Source: Streptomyces inhibens
GTDB taxonomy: Bacteria; Actinomycetota; Actinomycetes; Streptomycetales; Streptomycetaceae
Length of the DNA: 38,751 nucleotides
Assembly: GCF_003389455.1 (NCBI RefSeq)
Contig: NZ_QUAC01000237.1
Span: forward strand, 1-38,751
Direction: 5' to 3'
Part shown: piece by piece, positions 16,484-25,762 of the stretch
How positions within the stretch are numbered: the first letter of the stretch is position 1
Layout: each line of letters opens with the position of its first letter
Program-made: the position numbers and the translations under genes
The notes under the pieces: generated by a model
Seen by the model: the letters and a program-made list of their open reading frames with translations, nothing else
Told to the model about the DNA's origin: nothing
Databases searched by the model: none

Positions 16484-17383
16484 TCAGCTCGCGCGCAGCT
16501 CCTTGAGGCGGGCCACGTCCGCCGCATGCCCCTCCTTGCCGCCCGGCGTCTCGACGACCAGCGGCACGCCGACCGTCGACGGATGGCGGAACAGCTCACC
16601 GAACGCCTCGGCGCCGATATGACCCGCGCCGATGTTCTCGTGCCTGTCCTTGTGGGCGCCGACGACATCCTTGGAGTCATTGGCGTGGATCAGCTTCAGC
16701 CGGCCCTCGCCGGCGACCTCCACCAGCTCGTCCAGCAGCGCCTTCGTCCCGCCCGGCGCCGCCATGTCGTGCCCGGCCGCGAACGCATGGCAGGTGTCGA
16801 GGCAGATCCCCAGCTTGGGGTGCCGGTCCAGCGCGTCGAAGTACGGCCCGAGATCCTCCGCCAGCGCACACAGCGAAGCGCCCTGCCCGGCTGTCGGCTC
16901 CAGCAGCAGCCAGGGGTCGTCGGGGCGCGTCAGCTCGTCGAGCAACGGCCGCAGCCGCTCCCTGACCTGTGCCATCGCCGTCGCACGCGGCCGTCCGCCG
17001 GTCGCCGAGCCGGTGTGCACGACGACCCCGAGCGCACCGATCTCCCGGCCGCGGCGCAGCGAGTGGCGCAGCGATGTCACGGACCTGTCGACCGTCGCCT
17101 CGGTGTGCGACCCGAAGTTGATCAGATACGGCGCATGGACATACGCCGGGATCCCCTGGAGCGCACAGGCCACCCGGAACGCCTCGTCCTGTTCGGGGTT
17201 GCCGGGCGTCGTCGCCCAGCCGCGCGGATTGGCCACAAAGACCTGCACGACCTCGTCGCCCATCTCCTGGGCGTACGGAATGCCGACCTTCGCCAGGCCG
17301 CCGGCGACCGGTACATGCCCGCCGACCGGATTACGTGCACGGGCGCGCTGCTCGGCGCCCTTGGGGGAGGGGGATCTGCTCAC
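16484..17383 (-). CDS. nfo: Deoxyribonuclease IV (endonuclease IV, AP endonuclease)
   Basis: Zinc-dependent AP endonuclease/TIM-barrel protein that nicks DNA at abasic sites in base-excision repair. The protein has 299 residues. Metal-binding motifs are in order: GGHVPVAGGL near 22, VQVFVANPRGW near 47, YVHAPYLINFGS near 81, VVVHTGSATGG near 120, LLLEPTAGQG (Glu) near 159, GICLDTCHAFAAGHD near 193, LIHANDSKDVVGAHKDRHENIGAGHIG near 233 and PLVVETPGG near 274. All are conserved. The GTG start is uncertain: GGGAGG directly abuts it, leaving no normal spacing. It lies 71 bases downstream of the kinase gene, behind a terminator hairpin, and so probably has its own promoter. Confidence 0.92.
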   Translation of the reverse strand: MSRSPSPKGAEQRARARNPVGGHVPVAGGLAKVGIPYAQEMGDEVVQVFVANPRGWATTPGNPEQDEAFRVACALQGIPAYVHAPYLINFGSHTEATVDRSVTSLRHSLRRGREIGALGVVVHTGSATGGRPRATAMAQVRERLRPLLDELTRPDDPWLLLEPTAGQGASLCALAEDLGPYFDALDRHPKLGICLDTCHAFAAGHDMAAPGGTKALLDELVEVAGEGRLKLIHANDSKDVVGAHKDRHENIGAGHIGAEAFGELFRHPSTVGVPLVVETPGGKEGHAADVARLKELRAS

Positions 17384-17407
17384 CCTCCCAGGGTGCCAGG
17401 TGCCGCA

Positions 17408-17435
17408 CGGCCGCCGTCCCGGGGGACGGCGGCCG
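17408..17435 (-). terminator. Terminator after the PASTA kinase gene
   Basis: A 12-bp perfect GC stem (arms 17408-17419 and 17424-17435, loop of four) lies 20 bases beyond the kinase stop on the leftward strand. It has no T-run. Confidence 0.7.
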
Positions 17436-17454
17436 GACCGCGGAGCCGGTGGCC

Positions 17455-19434
17455 CTACAGCGCTCCCTTGAGCTTGATGGTGATCGTGCTGCCCTTCGGC
17501 GCCTTCTCGCCGGAGTCGACGGACTGGGTGTCGACGGTGTCCTGCGGGAAGAGGAACGGCTTCTTGACCTCGACCGCGAAGCCGAGATCCGTCAGCTCCT
17601 TCTTCGCGTCCTCGACGTTCTCGCCGGTGACATCCGGGACGGTGATCATCTCCGGGCCCTTGGAGAGCGTGAGGGTGATCGTGTCGCCCTCGCCGCGCGT
17701 TTCGCCCTCGCCCGGGGACTGCCGGGCGATGGTGCCCTTGTCCTGCGCGGAGAAGACCGGCTGGTCCGCGAAGCGCACCTCGAAGCCGGCGTCGCGCAGC
17801 TCGGTCACCGCGTCCGCCCGCTCGTAGCCGACCACACCCGGCACAACGACCTTCGCGCCCCGGCTGATGGTCAGCGCCACCGCCGTGTCGGGCCGCCGCT
17901 TGCTGCCCGCCGCCGGATCCGTACTGATCACCGAGCCCTTGGCGACCTCATTGCTGAAATCCCGGGTTTCGATGCCCGGTACCAGCCCGAGGTCGCGCAG
18001 CTTGCGCTTGGCGTCCGCGAGCGGGGTGCCCGACAGATCCGGGATGGTGACGATGTCGGGACCGCGGGAGACGGTGAGGGTGACCGTGCCCGTGCCGCGG
18101 ATCCGCTTGCCGTTCGCCGGATCCGTCTTCATGACATGGCCGCGCTCCACATTGGAGCTGAAGCCGCGCACCACCCTCACGCCCAGCCCCGCGTCCCGCA
18201 GCGTCTTCTCGGCCTTGGCCTGCGGCATGTCCAGCACCGCGGGGACGGTCGTGAACTGGCCGGAGTTGATGTACCAGACGCCCGTGCCGACACCGAGGAG
18301 CAGCAGCACGGCCGCGATGACCGTGGCCAGCCGCCGGCGCTGGAGCAGGCCCCCACGGGGCGCCGCGGCGGGCACCGGACGCAGCCGCGTCGTCTGCTCC
18401 GCCGGCGGCACCTCCAGCCGGCTGGTGCGGTTCAGCTCCGCCTCGTCCGCCCCCGGCAGCGGCAGCTGTATGCCGCCCGGCCGGGGTATCACATCCGTAC
18501 GCTCCGAGCCGTCCTCGGCACCGGCGCTGCCGAGGACGGCCGCGGGCACCTCCTTGGCCTGCGGAGGGACGACATCCAGCTGCTCGTCGGACAGCTCCGA
18601 CCGCGCCGCCCGCACCCGGGACAGCATCGCCACCGCGTCCTGCGGGCGCTGCTGGGGATCGCGGGCGGCGGCCAGCGCGACCAGCTCGTCCAGCTGCGGC
18701 GCCAGGCCGGGCACCAGCCCGGAGGGCGGCCGCACATCCTCGTGCAGATGCTGGTAGAGGATCTGCGCCGCGGAGCCGCCCGTATGCGGCTTGCCGCCGG
18801 TCAGCATCTCGTAGAGCACCACGCCACAGGCGTAGACATCGACCCGGGCGTCCGCGGTGCCGTGCTCCATCTGCTCGGGGGCGAGATAGGAGACGGTCCC
18901 CAGGACGGAGCCCGTCGAGGCGGTGGTGTTGGTGTCCACCGCGCGCACCAGGCCGAAGTCGGCGACCTTGACCCGGCCGTCGTCGCCGATCAGGACGTTC
19001 TCCGGCTTCATGTCGCGGTGCACCAGACCGGCGCGGTGCGCGGCCCCCAGGGCGGCCAGGATCGGCTCCAGGATGTCCAGCGCGGCCCGCGGCTGCAGGG
19101 CGCCCCGCTCGCGGAGTACGTCGCGCAGCGTGCAGCCGGCGACATACTCCATCGCCAGATAGACGTACGTACCGTCCGTGCCCTGGTCGAAGACGCCCAC
19201 CACATTCGGGTGCGACAGCCGTGCGACCGACTTCGCCTCACGGATGAAGCGGTCCACGAACGCCCCGTCCGTGGCGAGAGTCGGGTGCATCACCTTCAGT
19301 GCGAGCACACGGTCGAGCCGGGTGTCCATGGCCCGGTAGACCGTGGCCATACCACCTGCGGCGATGCGCGCCAGAACGCGATAGCGGCCGTCGAGCAGCT
19401 GACCCACGAGCGGGTCCTGAAGGGTCGTATCCAC
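17455..19434 (-). CDS. pkaF: PASTA-domain serine/threonine protein kinase
   Basis: Membrane kinase of the PknB/PrkC family that senses peptidoglycan or lipid II through extracellular PASTA repeats. It has 659 residues from the GTG at 19434. The kinase domain (about 15-280) has a glycine loop IAAGGMATVY, Lys47 in ALKVMHP, catalytic HRDMKPEN (Asp141), DFG and the activation-loop/P+1 segment GTVSYLAPEQ. A Pro/Ala-rich juxtamembrane region leads to one membrane helix (LATVIAAVLLLLGVGTGVWYI), followed by four PASTA repeats to the C-terminus, each with VP or IP, a GL or GF turn and a closing TL/ALTISRG-type strand. The GTG has no ribosome-binding site but a TAGACT -10-like hexamer eight bases upstream, so it may be leaderless; a TTG at 19455 would add seven residues. 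A DNA-binding protein of the Rv2175c type, a known substrate family of PknL, is encoded 4 kb away. Confidence 0.95.
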   Translation of the reverse strand: MDTTLQDPLVGQLLDGRYRVLARIAAGGMATVYRAMDTRLDRVLALKVMHPTLATDGAFVDRFIREAKSVARLSHPNVVGVFDQGTDGTYVYLAMEYVAGCTLRDVLRERGALQPRAALDILEPILAALGAAHRAGLVHRDMKPENVLIGDDGRVKVADFGLVRAVDTNTTASTGSVLGTVSYLAPEQMEHGTADARVDVYACGVVLYEMLTGGKPHTGGSAAQILYQHLHEDVRPPSGLVPGLAPQLDELVALAAARDPQQRPQDAVAMLSRVRAARSELSDEQLDVVPPQAKEVPAAVLGSAGAEDGSERTDVIPRPGGIQLPLPGADEAELNRTSRLEVPPAEQTTRLRPVPAAAPRGGLLQRRRLATVIAAVLLLLGVGTGVWYINSGQFTTVPAVLDMPQAKAEKTLRDAGLGVRVVRGFSSNVERGHVMKTDPANGKRIRGTGTVTLTVSRGPDIVTIPDLSGTPLADAKRKLRDLGLVPGIETRDFSNEVAKGSVISTDPAAGSKRRPDTAVALTISRGAKVVVPGVVGYERADAVTELRDAGFEVRFADQPVFSAQDKGTIARQSPGEGETRGEGDTITLTLSKGPEMITVPDVTGENVEDAKKELTDLGFAVEVKKPFLFPQDTVDTQSVDSGEKAPKGSTITIKLKGAL

Positions 19435-19556
19435 GGCAGACGAGTCTACGAGCAAGGACCGACAGCTCGAACTCCGCGGCCGCGGTACGGCCGTACTGCA
19501 GCGGAATGGTGACAGGAGAGGCGGGGGAGAGGCGTGGCGGAGGGCCTCCCCGCCGC

Positions 19557-20420
<864 letters not shown>

Positions 20421-20636
20421 TCAGCCTCCCTGGACCGCGGTGAGCACCTCGACGCGGTCGCCGTCGCCGAGCGGGGTGGTGGGCCACTGGGTGCGCGGCA
20501 CCACGGTTTCGTTGACCGCGGCGGCCACCCCGGCGGAGGCCTTCGACAAGGTGGCGACGAGCTGGTCGAGGGTGAGGCCGCCGGGGATCTCGCGGGCCTC
20601 GCCGTTGACGGACACGGACACGGTGGGGGCGGTCAT
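20421..20636 (-). CDS. thiS: Sulfur-carrier protein ThiS
   Basis: The protein has 71 residues, ubiquitin-like, ending in the required Gly-Gly (VLTAVQGG) that is adenylated and thiocarboxylated before sulfur is passed to ThiG. SVSVNGEAREIPGGLTLDQLV at the N-terminus and AAAVNETVVPRTQW in the middle are typical, as is LGDGDRVEVLTAVQGG at the end. The start overlaps the thiO stop by four bases (ATGA), showing tight coupling, and thiG follows directly. Confidence 0.95.
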   Translation of the reverse strand: MTAPTVSVSVNGEAREIPGGLTLDQLVATLSKASAGVAAAVNETVVPRTQWPTTPLGDGDRVEVLTAVQGG

Positions 20637-21856
20637 ACGGGCTGCTCCTGTGGGGCGCGGACGCGCTCGGGCCCGGGGGCGGTGGCCGAGAAACGCGTGG
20701 GGGAGAAGGGGCGGGCCTCTTCCGGGAGGCTCCCGGTGGCCAGCACCTCGGCCATCGCGTCACCGGTGACCGGCGTCAGCAGCACACCGTTGCGGAAGTG
20801 GCCGGTGGCCAGGTGGAGGCCGGGCAGCTCGGTCGGCCCGAGCAGCGGCGCGTTGTCGGGGGAGCCGGGGCGCAGACCGGCGCAGGTCTCCACGAGCGGC
20901 AGCTCGGTGATGCCGGGGACCAGCTCGTGCGCGTCCCGCAGCAGCTCGTAGACCCCGCCCGCGGTGACGGTGGTGTCCCAGCCCATCTCCTCGCTGGTGG
21001 CGCCGACGACCAGTTCGCCGCTCTCCCGCGGCACCAGGTAGAGGGGGCCGCCGTGGACGACGGCCCGTACGGTGCGCGACAGGAAGGCCGCGGAGCCGGC
21101 CGGCATCTGGGGGAGGCGCAGCCGCAGCACCTGGCCCTTGACCGGGCGCACCGGCGGCAGCACCTCGTCGGGCACCCCGGCCAGACGGACGCTGTGGCTG
21201 CCCGCGGCCAGGACGACCTGACCGGCCGACAGCCGTGTGCCGTCGGCGAGTTCGGCCCCGGACGCACGGCCGCCGTCGACCGTCAGCCGCTCGGCCCGGC
21301 TCCGGTGGAAGACCACCCCGGCGCGCTCACAGGCCACCAGCAGGGCGCCCGCCAGCCGGCGCGGATCGACCTGGTGGTCGCCGTCGACCCGCAGACCGCC
21401 GCGTACCCCGGGGGCCAGCATCGGCTCCAGGCGGCGGCACTCGCGCCCCGTGAGCCACTGCGAGTCCAGTCCCGACCGGATCTGCAGGGCGTGCAGCTCG
21501 CGCAGGTGGGCACGGTCGTCGGCGTCCAGTGCGACGGCCAGGGTGCCGCACCGCCGGTAGCCGATCCGCTGCCCGGCGGCCTCCTCCAGCTCGTCCGTGA
21601 ACCGCGGATAGCGGCGCGCCGAGGCCAGGTTGAGGCCCAGCAGGGTCTGCTCGCCGTAGTGGAGTTCGGTGACCGCGGCCAGCATGCCGGCCGCGACGTG
21701 GGCCGCGCCGCCACCGGGCGCGGGGTCGGCCACCGCGACGCTCAGACCGCGGCCGGCCGTCCGCCAGGCGGTGACCAGGCCGATGATGCCGCCCCCGATG
21801 ACGAGCACATCGGGGTGCTTGGTGGCTGATTTCGACGGTGTGGCAGATGGATGCAT
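20633..21856 (-). CDS. thiO: Glycine oxidase
   Basis: FAD enzyme that oxidises glycine to iminoacetate (dehydroglycine) for thiazole synthesis in aerobic bacteria. The protein has 407 residues. The FAD-binding motif is DVLVIGGGIIGLVTAW (about 16-31), followed by ADPAPGGGAAHVAAGML, a middle domain with DGDHQVDPRRLAGALL, and the C-terminal FAD block ETCAGLRPGSPDNAPLLG and LHLATGHFRNGVLLTPVTGDAMAEVL, typical of ThiO. The last 25 residues are low-complexity. The ATG at 21856 lies directly after a TPP riboswitch whose 3' GGGAGGGG region can act as the ribosome-binding site, so translation control is plausible. Confidence 0.95.
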   Translation of the reverse strand: MHPSATPSKSATKHPDVLVIGGGIIGLVTAWRTAGRGLSVAVADPAPGGGAAHVAAGMLAAVTELHYGEQTLLGLNLASARRYPRFTDELEEAAGQRIGYRRCGTLAVALDADDRAHLRELHALQIRSGLDSQWLTGRECRRLEPMLAPGVRGGLRVDGDHQVDPRRLAGALLVACERAGVVFHRSRAERLTVDGGRASGAELADGTRLSAGQVVLAAGSHSVRLAGVPDEVLPPVRPVKGQVLRLRLPQMPAGSAAFLSRTVRAVVHGGPLYLVPRESGELVVGATSEEMGWDTTVTAGGVYELLRDAHELVPGITELPLVETCAGLRPGSPDNAPLLGPTELPGLHLATGHFRNGVLLTPVTGDAMAEVLATGSLPEEARPFSPTRFSATAPGPERVRAPQEQPV

Positions 21857-21867
21857 GGGCGTCCAGC

Positions 21868-21960
21868 CCCTCCCTTCGCCGGCATGACCCGGATCAGGTT
21901 CGTACGGTCGGAGGCCGGCCAGCCTCCCTCTCAGCCCGGTGCGTCCGGGCTCCCGCGAGT
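21868..21960 (-). promoter_or_regulatory. TPP riboswitch (THI element) upstream of thiO
   Basis: On the leftward strand the conserved pieces occur in order: GGGAGCCCGG, then CTGAGAGGGAGG, a variable P3 stem (GGCTGGCCGGCC), then GAACCTGATCCGGGTCATG, then CCGGCGAAGGGAGGGG. These are the CUGAGA and ACCUGAUC...AUGCCGGCGnAGGGA signatures of TPP-binding RNA. It ends about 12 bases before the thiO start and controls the thiO-thiS-thiG operon, probably by hiding the ribosome-binding site when thiamine pyrophosphate is bound. The ends are approximate. Confidence 0.95.
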
Positions 21961-22109
21961 GCGTGTAGCCGTCACCCTAATACGGGGCCGCAACGCGTCG
22001 TAAGGGAGCGAGGCCGTGCGCCCATGGGGCCGCGCCCCCGGGCGACCGACTGTGACGCTGTGTCAGAGATCTCCTTGCGCGCTGCTGCGAACGGCGTCTT
22101 CCGCCGTCC

Positions 22110-22115
22110 TAGAGT
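22110..22115 (+). promoter_or_regulatory. -10-like hexamer of the flavoprotein gene
   Basis: TAGAGT lies six bases before the GTG at 22122, and there is no ribosome-binding site, which suggests a leaderless transcript. Confidence 0.5.
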
Positions 22116-22121
22116 GATCGG

Positions 22122-23363
22122 GTGAGCGAGCAGAGCAAGTCTTCCCAGGCCCCTGACCGCACGCCGCACGTCGTGATCGTCGGCGCGGGAATCGCCGGTG
22201 TGCAGACCGCGGTCGCCCTCCGCGAACAGGGCTGGCGCGGCGCGATCACGCTCCTCGGCGACGAGCCCCACCAGCCCTACGACCGCCCCCCGCTGTCCAA
22301 GGCGGTGCTGCTGGGCAAGGCGGACGGCTCCACCTTCGACGTCGACTTCGCCGCGCTCGACATCGAACTCCACCTCAGCCGCCGGGTCACCGCCCTGGTA
22401 CCGGACGCCCATCTGGTCGAGACCGCCGAGGGCCCGGTGCCGTACGACTACGCGGTCATCGCCACCGGCGCCGACCCGATCCTGCTGCCCGGCAGCGAGG
22501 GGCTGCCCGGCGTCCACCTGCTGCGCACCCTCGACGACGCCGAACGGCTGCGGCCGGTGCTCGCCGCGCAGCACGAGATCGTGGTCGTCGGGGCCGGCTG
22601 GATCGGCGCCGAGTTCGCGACCGCCGCGCGCGAGGCGGGCTGCGCGGTCACCGTCGTCGAGGCCGCCGACCGCCCGCTGGCCGGTGCGCTGCCCGCCGAG
22701 GTCGCCGCCCACATGACCGGCTGGTACGCGGACGCCGGCGCCGAGCTGCGCACCGGCGCCCGGGTCGCGTCCGTCACCTCGGGCACGGTCACGCTCGCGG
22801 ACGGCACGAGGCTGCCCGCCGACGCCGTGGTCGTCGGCATCGGCGCCCGGCCCGCCACCGCCTGGCTGGCCGGCTCGGGCGTCGCGGTGTCGCCCGAGGA
22901 CGGTTCCGTGCTGGCCGACGAACGGCTGCGCACCTCCGTGCCCGATGTGTACGCGGTCGGCGACTGCGCGTCCTTCCCGTCGACCCGCTACGGCAGCCGG
23001 CTGCTGATCCACCACTGGGACAACGCCCTCCAGGGCCCCCGTACGGTCGCCGAGAACATCGCCCGCGGTGAGGCGGAAGGGGTGGTCTACGACCCCGTCC
23101 CGTACTTCTGGTCCGAGCAGTTCGGCCGGTTCGTCCAGTACGCGGGCCACCATGTGGACGCCGACGAGCTGGTCTGGCGCGGCGATCCGGCCGGGGCCGC
23201 CTGGTCGGTGATCTGGCTGCGCGACGGGCGGCTGGTCGCGCTGCTGGCGGTGGGCCGGCCGCGGGACCTCGCCCAGGGGCGCAAGCTCATCGAGCGGGGC
23301 GTGGCCCTCGACCGGGAGCGGGCCGCGAACGCAGCGGTACCGCTGAAGGCCGCGGCGCTGTAG
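22122..23363 (+). CDS. FAD/NAD(P)-dependent oxidoreductase, ferredoxin-reductase type
   Basis: The protein has 413 residues and resembles ferredoxin/rubredoxin reductases that pass electrons from NAD(P)H to a small iron-sulfur protein. The FAD motif is HVVIVGAGIAGVQTAVALRE (about 15-34), PYDRPPLSKAVLLG is the conserved reductase block, YDYAVIATGADP closes the first FAD segment, EIVVVGAGWIGAEFATAARE (about 152-171) is the NAD motif, and DVYAVGDCASFP binds the flavin. The C-terminal domain (about 325-400) with YFWSEQFGRFVQYAGH and LLAVGRPRDLAQGRKLI is the reductase C domain. The start is GTG with a probable leaderless promoter. Its partner (possibly a P450 or dioxygenase system) is not encoded nearby, so its physiological role is open. 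Confidence 0.9.
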   Translation: MSEQSKSSQAPDRTPHVVIVGAGIAGVQTAVALREQGWRGAITLLGDEPHQPYDRPPLSKAVLLGKADGSTFDVDFAALDIELHLSRRVTALVPDAHLVETAEGPVPYDYAVIATGADPILLPGSEGLPGVHLLRTLDDAERLRPVLAAQHEIVVVGAGWIGAEFATAAREAGCAVTVVEAADRPLAGALPAEVAAHMTGWYADAGAELRTGARVASVTSGTVTLADGTRLPADAVVVGIGARPATAWLAGSGVAVSPEDGSVLADERLRTSVPDVYAVGDCASFPSTRYGSRLLIHHWDNALQGPRTVAENIARGEAEGVVYDPVPYFWSEQFGRFVQYAGHHVDADELVWRGDPAGAAWSVIWLRDGRLVALLAVGRPRDLAQGRKLIERGVALDRERAANAAVPLKAAAL

Positions 23364-23411
23364 CCGGGGCGTCGCGGGCCGGGGGCGCCGCGGGCGCGCA
23401 GCCGGTGGCCG

Positions 23412-23439
23412 CACCGGAGCGCGCCGTCACCCTCCGGTG
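23412..23439 (+). terminator. Possible terminator after the flavoprotein gene
   Basis: Perfect 8-base arms CACCGGAG (23412-23419) and CTCCGGTG (23432-23439) with a 12-base loop lie 48 bases after the stop. The loop is long and no T-run follows. Confidence 0.4.
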
Positions 23440-23504
23440 TGCACGAAGCCCCTGACGGCGATGCCCGGCTACCGGCTGTCAGTGCGAGGTGGCACGCTTG
23501 TCCT

Positions 23505-23870
23505 GTGACCGAGATTGACGCAAACATCGATGGACTCGTCCCCGCCTGGCTCACCCTCCCCGACATCGCCGAAAAGCTCGGCGTCGAGGTGACGCGCGTC
23601 CGGCAGCTGGTCAAGGAAGGCCAGCTGATCGCGGTGCGCCGCGGCGAGAACAGGGCGCTGCACGTGCCCGCCGATTTCATCCAGGACGACAAGGTGGTCA
23701 AGGGCCTCGTCGGCACGCTCACCCTGCTCAAGGACGACGGCTTCACCGACGAGGAGATGCTGGAATGGCTGTTCACCGCGGATGAGACCCTGCCCGGTAC
23801 GCCGGCGCAGGCGCTGCGCGAGAATCGCGGCACGGAGGTGAAGCGCCGGGCCCAGGCCCTCGCCGTCTGA
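23505..23870 (+). CDS. Rv2175c-family winged-helix DNA-binding protein
   Basis: The protein has 121 residues from the GTG at 23505. An N-terminal helix-turn-helix ([39 protein letters not shown], about 15-55) resembles MerR/excisionase-type winged helices, and the C-terminal half with [25 protein letters not shown] is characteristic of actinobacterial Rv2175c proteins. In M. tuberculosis this protein binds DNA weakly and is phosphorylated by the kinase PknL, encoded next door. Here the nearest Ser/Thr kinase is pkaF, 4 kb to the left. A Thr near the N-terminus (residue 2 in [10 protein letters not shown]) resembles the reported phosphorylation region, but I cannot confirm it. No ribosome-binding site is visible; a weak CACGCT hexamer lies six bases upstream. 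Confidence 0.85.
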   Translation: MTEIDANIDGLVPAWLTLPDIAEKLGVEVTRVRQLVKEGQLIAVRRGENRALHVPADFIQDDKVVKGLVGTLTLLKDDGFTDEEMLEWLFTADETLPGTPAQALRENRGTEVKRRAQALAV

Positions 23871-23927
23871 CGCGCCCCGCGCGGCGCTCTCATCAGTATC
23901 CGCACCAGCATCCGTATCCACATCTGA

Positions 23928-23964
23928 GGGACGTACGGGCCGGAAGGCCCGGCCCGTACGTCCC
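23928..23964 (+). terminator. Terminator between the Rv2175c-like gene and thiE
   Basis: A perfect 14-bp stem (arms 23928-23941 and 23951-23964, 9-base loop) ends 22 bases before the thiE start. It probably ends the upstream transcript; since it sits so close to thiE, it could also be part of the thiE leader. Confidence 0.75.
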
Positions 23965-23986
23965 CGACCTGGGGGGTAGCCGCCCG

Positions 23987-24643
23987 ATGACCACCGCACG
24001 ACAGGCCCTGTCCGACGCCCGGCTCTACCTCTGCACAGACGCCCGCAAGCAGCAGGGCGACCTCGCGCAGTTCCTGGACGCGGTGCTCGCCTCGGGCGTG
24101 GACATCGTCCAGCTGCGCGACAAGGGCATGGAGGCCGGCGAGGAGCTCAGACACCTGGAGGTCTTCGCGGACGCCTGCCGGCGGCACGGCAAGCTGCTCG
24201 CGGTCAACGACCGCGCGGATGTCGCCCATGCGATCGGCAGCGATGTGCTCCATCTCGGGCAGGGGGATCTGCCGGTTCCGGCCGCCCGCGCCGTTCTCGG
24301 CCCGGACGTCCTCATAGGCCGCTCCACCCACGCCGAGACCGAGGTGGACGCCGCGATCGCCGAGGCGGGGGTGGACTACTTCTGCACCGGCCCGTGCTGG
24401 CCGACGCCCACCAAGCCGGGCCGTCATGCCCCCGGCCTCGACCTGGTCCGCTACACCGCGTCGCGGGCGCCCGAGCGCCCCTGGTTCGCAATCGGCGGGA
24501 TCGACGCCGGCAATCTGGACGAGGTGCTGAAGGCGGGCGCCCGCCGGGTCGTGGTGGTCCGCGCCCTCACCCAGGCGGACGATCCGGGCGCGGCGGCCGC
24601 GGCACTGGCCAAGCGCATCCGTACCTGGGACGACAGGGCCTAG
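23987..24643 (+). CDS. thiE: Thiamine-phosphate synthase
   Basis: Joins the thiazole phosphate and hydroxymethylpyrimidine diphosphate halves to make thiamine phosphate. The protein has 218 residues with a TIM-barrel fold. Motifs are LYLCTDAR near 13, [11 protein letters not shown] near 38, [27 protein letters not shown] near 71 (substrate-binding Asn-Asp and the QxD block), [14 protein letters not shown] near 109, [16 protein letters not shown] near 129 (phosphate loop) and [21 protein letters not shown] near 164. In many homologues the residue after GP is Val or Ile; here it is Cys-Trp. The ATG is preceded by GGGGGG about twelve bases upstream. No THI element is visible upstream, so unlike thiOSG this gene seems not to be controlled by the riboswitch. 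Confidence 0.95.
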   Translation: MTTARQALSDARLYLCTDARKQQGDLAQFLDAVLASGVDIVQLRDKGMEAGEELRHLEVFADACRRHGKLLAVNDRADVAHAIGSDVLHLGQGDLPVPAARAVLGPDVLIGRSTHAETEVDAAIAEAGVDYFCTGPCWPTPTKPGRHAPGLDLVRYTASRAPERPWFAIGGIDAGNLDEVLKAGARRVVVVRALTQADDPGAAAAALAKRIRTWDDRA

Positions 24644-24722
24644 AACCAGGGACTGCCGGCGGCGTTCTTCGGGCGTCGGGCGGTTCTGTGACGCCTTCCG
24701 GTCATCCGGGAGGCCGGAAAAT

Positions 24723-24777
24723 GTCCAACCAGTGGACACGAACCGGACCAACCAGGCATAACGCCGATGACGGTTGG
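24723..24777. promoter_or_regulatory. CCAACC repeats upstream of metF
   Basis: CCAACCAG occurs at 24725-24732 and 24748-24755, and its inverse CGGTTGG at 24771-24777. The first copy is inside the dyad GTCCA-N5-TGGAC (24723-24737). The third copy overlaps the likely -35 of metF. This could be an operator array for a methionine-pathway regulator. Confidence 0.35.
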
Positions 24778-24802
24778 TGTGTGCCCGGCCGGTGGTTAAC
24801 CT
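24774..24802 (+). promoter_or_regulatory. metF promoter
   Basis: TTGGTG (24774-24779), a 17-base spacer and TAACCT (24797-24802) form a good vegetative-type promoter. The -10 ends six bases before the metF ATG, so the mRNA is probably leaderless. Confidence 0.65.
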
Positions 24803-24808
24803 GCCGGT

Positions 24809-25726
24809 ATGGCCCTAGGTACAGCTTCCACCAGGACTGATCGCGCACGCACCGTGCGCGAACTGCTCGCTTCCGGCAAGCAGTCCTACTCGTTCGAGTT
24901 CGCCGCCCCGAGGACCGAGAAGGGTGAGCGGACCCTGTGGAACGCCATTCGTCGGATCGAGGCCGTCTCCCCGACCTTTGTCTCGGTGACGTACGGCGCC
25001 GGCGGCACCTCCCGTGACGGCACGGTGCGCGCGACCGAGCGTATCGCCACCGACACCACCCTCACCCCGGTCGCCCATCTGACCGCGGTCAATCACTCCA
25101 CGGCGGATCTGCGCAACATCATCGGCCAGTACGCCGACGCCGGGATCCGCAATATGCTCGCGTTGCGCGGCGACCCGCCCGGCGACCCGATGGGCGAGTG
25201 GGTCAAGCACCCCGACGGCGTCGCCTACGCCGCCGACCTGGTCCGCCTCATCAAGGAGTCCGGCGACTTCTGCGTCGGCGTCGCCGCCTTCCCCGAGATG
25301 CACCCGCGCTCGACGGACTGGGACACGGACGTCGCGCACTTCGTCGACAAGTGCCGGGCCGGCGCGGACTTCGCCATCACCCAGATGTTCTTCTACCCCG
25401 AGGACTATTTCCGGCTGCGGGAACGGGTTGCGGCGGCGGGCTGTTCAACGCCGATCATTCCGGAGATCATGCCGGTGACGAACGTGCGCCAGATCGAGCG
25501 GTTCGCACAGCTCAGCAATGCGGCCTTCCCGCCCGAGCTGGCCGAGCGCATCCTCGCGGTCAAGGACGATCCGGCGGCGGTACGCTCCATTGGCATCGAG
25601 TACGCAACGGACCTGTGTGCGCGCTTGATGGCCGAGGACGTTCCCGGGTTGCACTTCATTACCCTGAACCACTCCACGGCGACCCTGGAAATCTACGAGA
25701 ATCTGGGCCTGCACCAGCAGTCCTGA
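24809..25726 (+). CDS. metF: Methylenetetrahydrofolate reductase
   Basis: Flavoprotein that reduces 5,10-methylene-tetrahydrofolate to 5-methyl-tetrahydrofolate for methionine synthesis. The protein has 305 residues. Key blocks are [19 protein letters not shown] near 27 (catalytic Glu in FEF), [14 protein letters not shown] near 60, THLT-type AHLTAVNHS near 90, [12 protein letters not shown] near 115 (Asp that contacts folate and FAD), [35 protein letters not shown] near 190 and [18 protein letters not shown] near 215. All are conserved. The ATG lacks a ribosome-binding site and follows a promoter directly. It is expressed alone or with the membrane-protein gene 36 bases downstream. Confidence 0.96.
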   Translation: MALGTASTRTDRARTVRELLASGKQSYSFEFAAPRTEKGERTLWNAIRRIEAVSPTFVSVTYGAGGTSRDGTVRATERIATDTTLTPVAHLTAVNHSTADLRNIIGQYADAGIRNMLALRGDPPGDPMGEWVKHPDGVAYAADLVRLIKESGDFCVGVAAFPEMHPRSTDWDTDVAHFVDKCRAGADFAITQMFFYPEDYFRLRERVAAAGCSTPIIPEIMPVTNVRQIERFAQLSNAAFPPELAERILAVKDDPAAVRSIGIEYATDLCARLMAEDVPGLHFITLNHSTATLEIYENLGLHQQS

Positions 25727-25762
25727 TCACGGTTGCCGGCGAGCGGCGGAAGAGGGGCGTAT

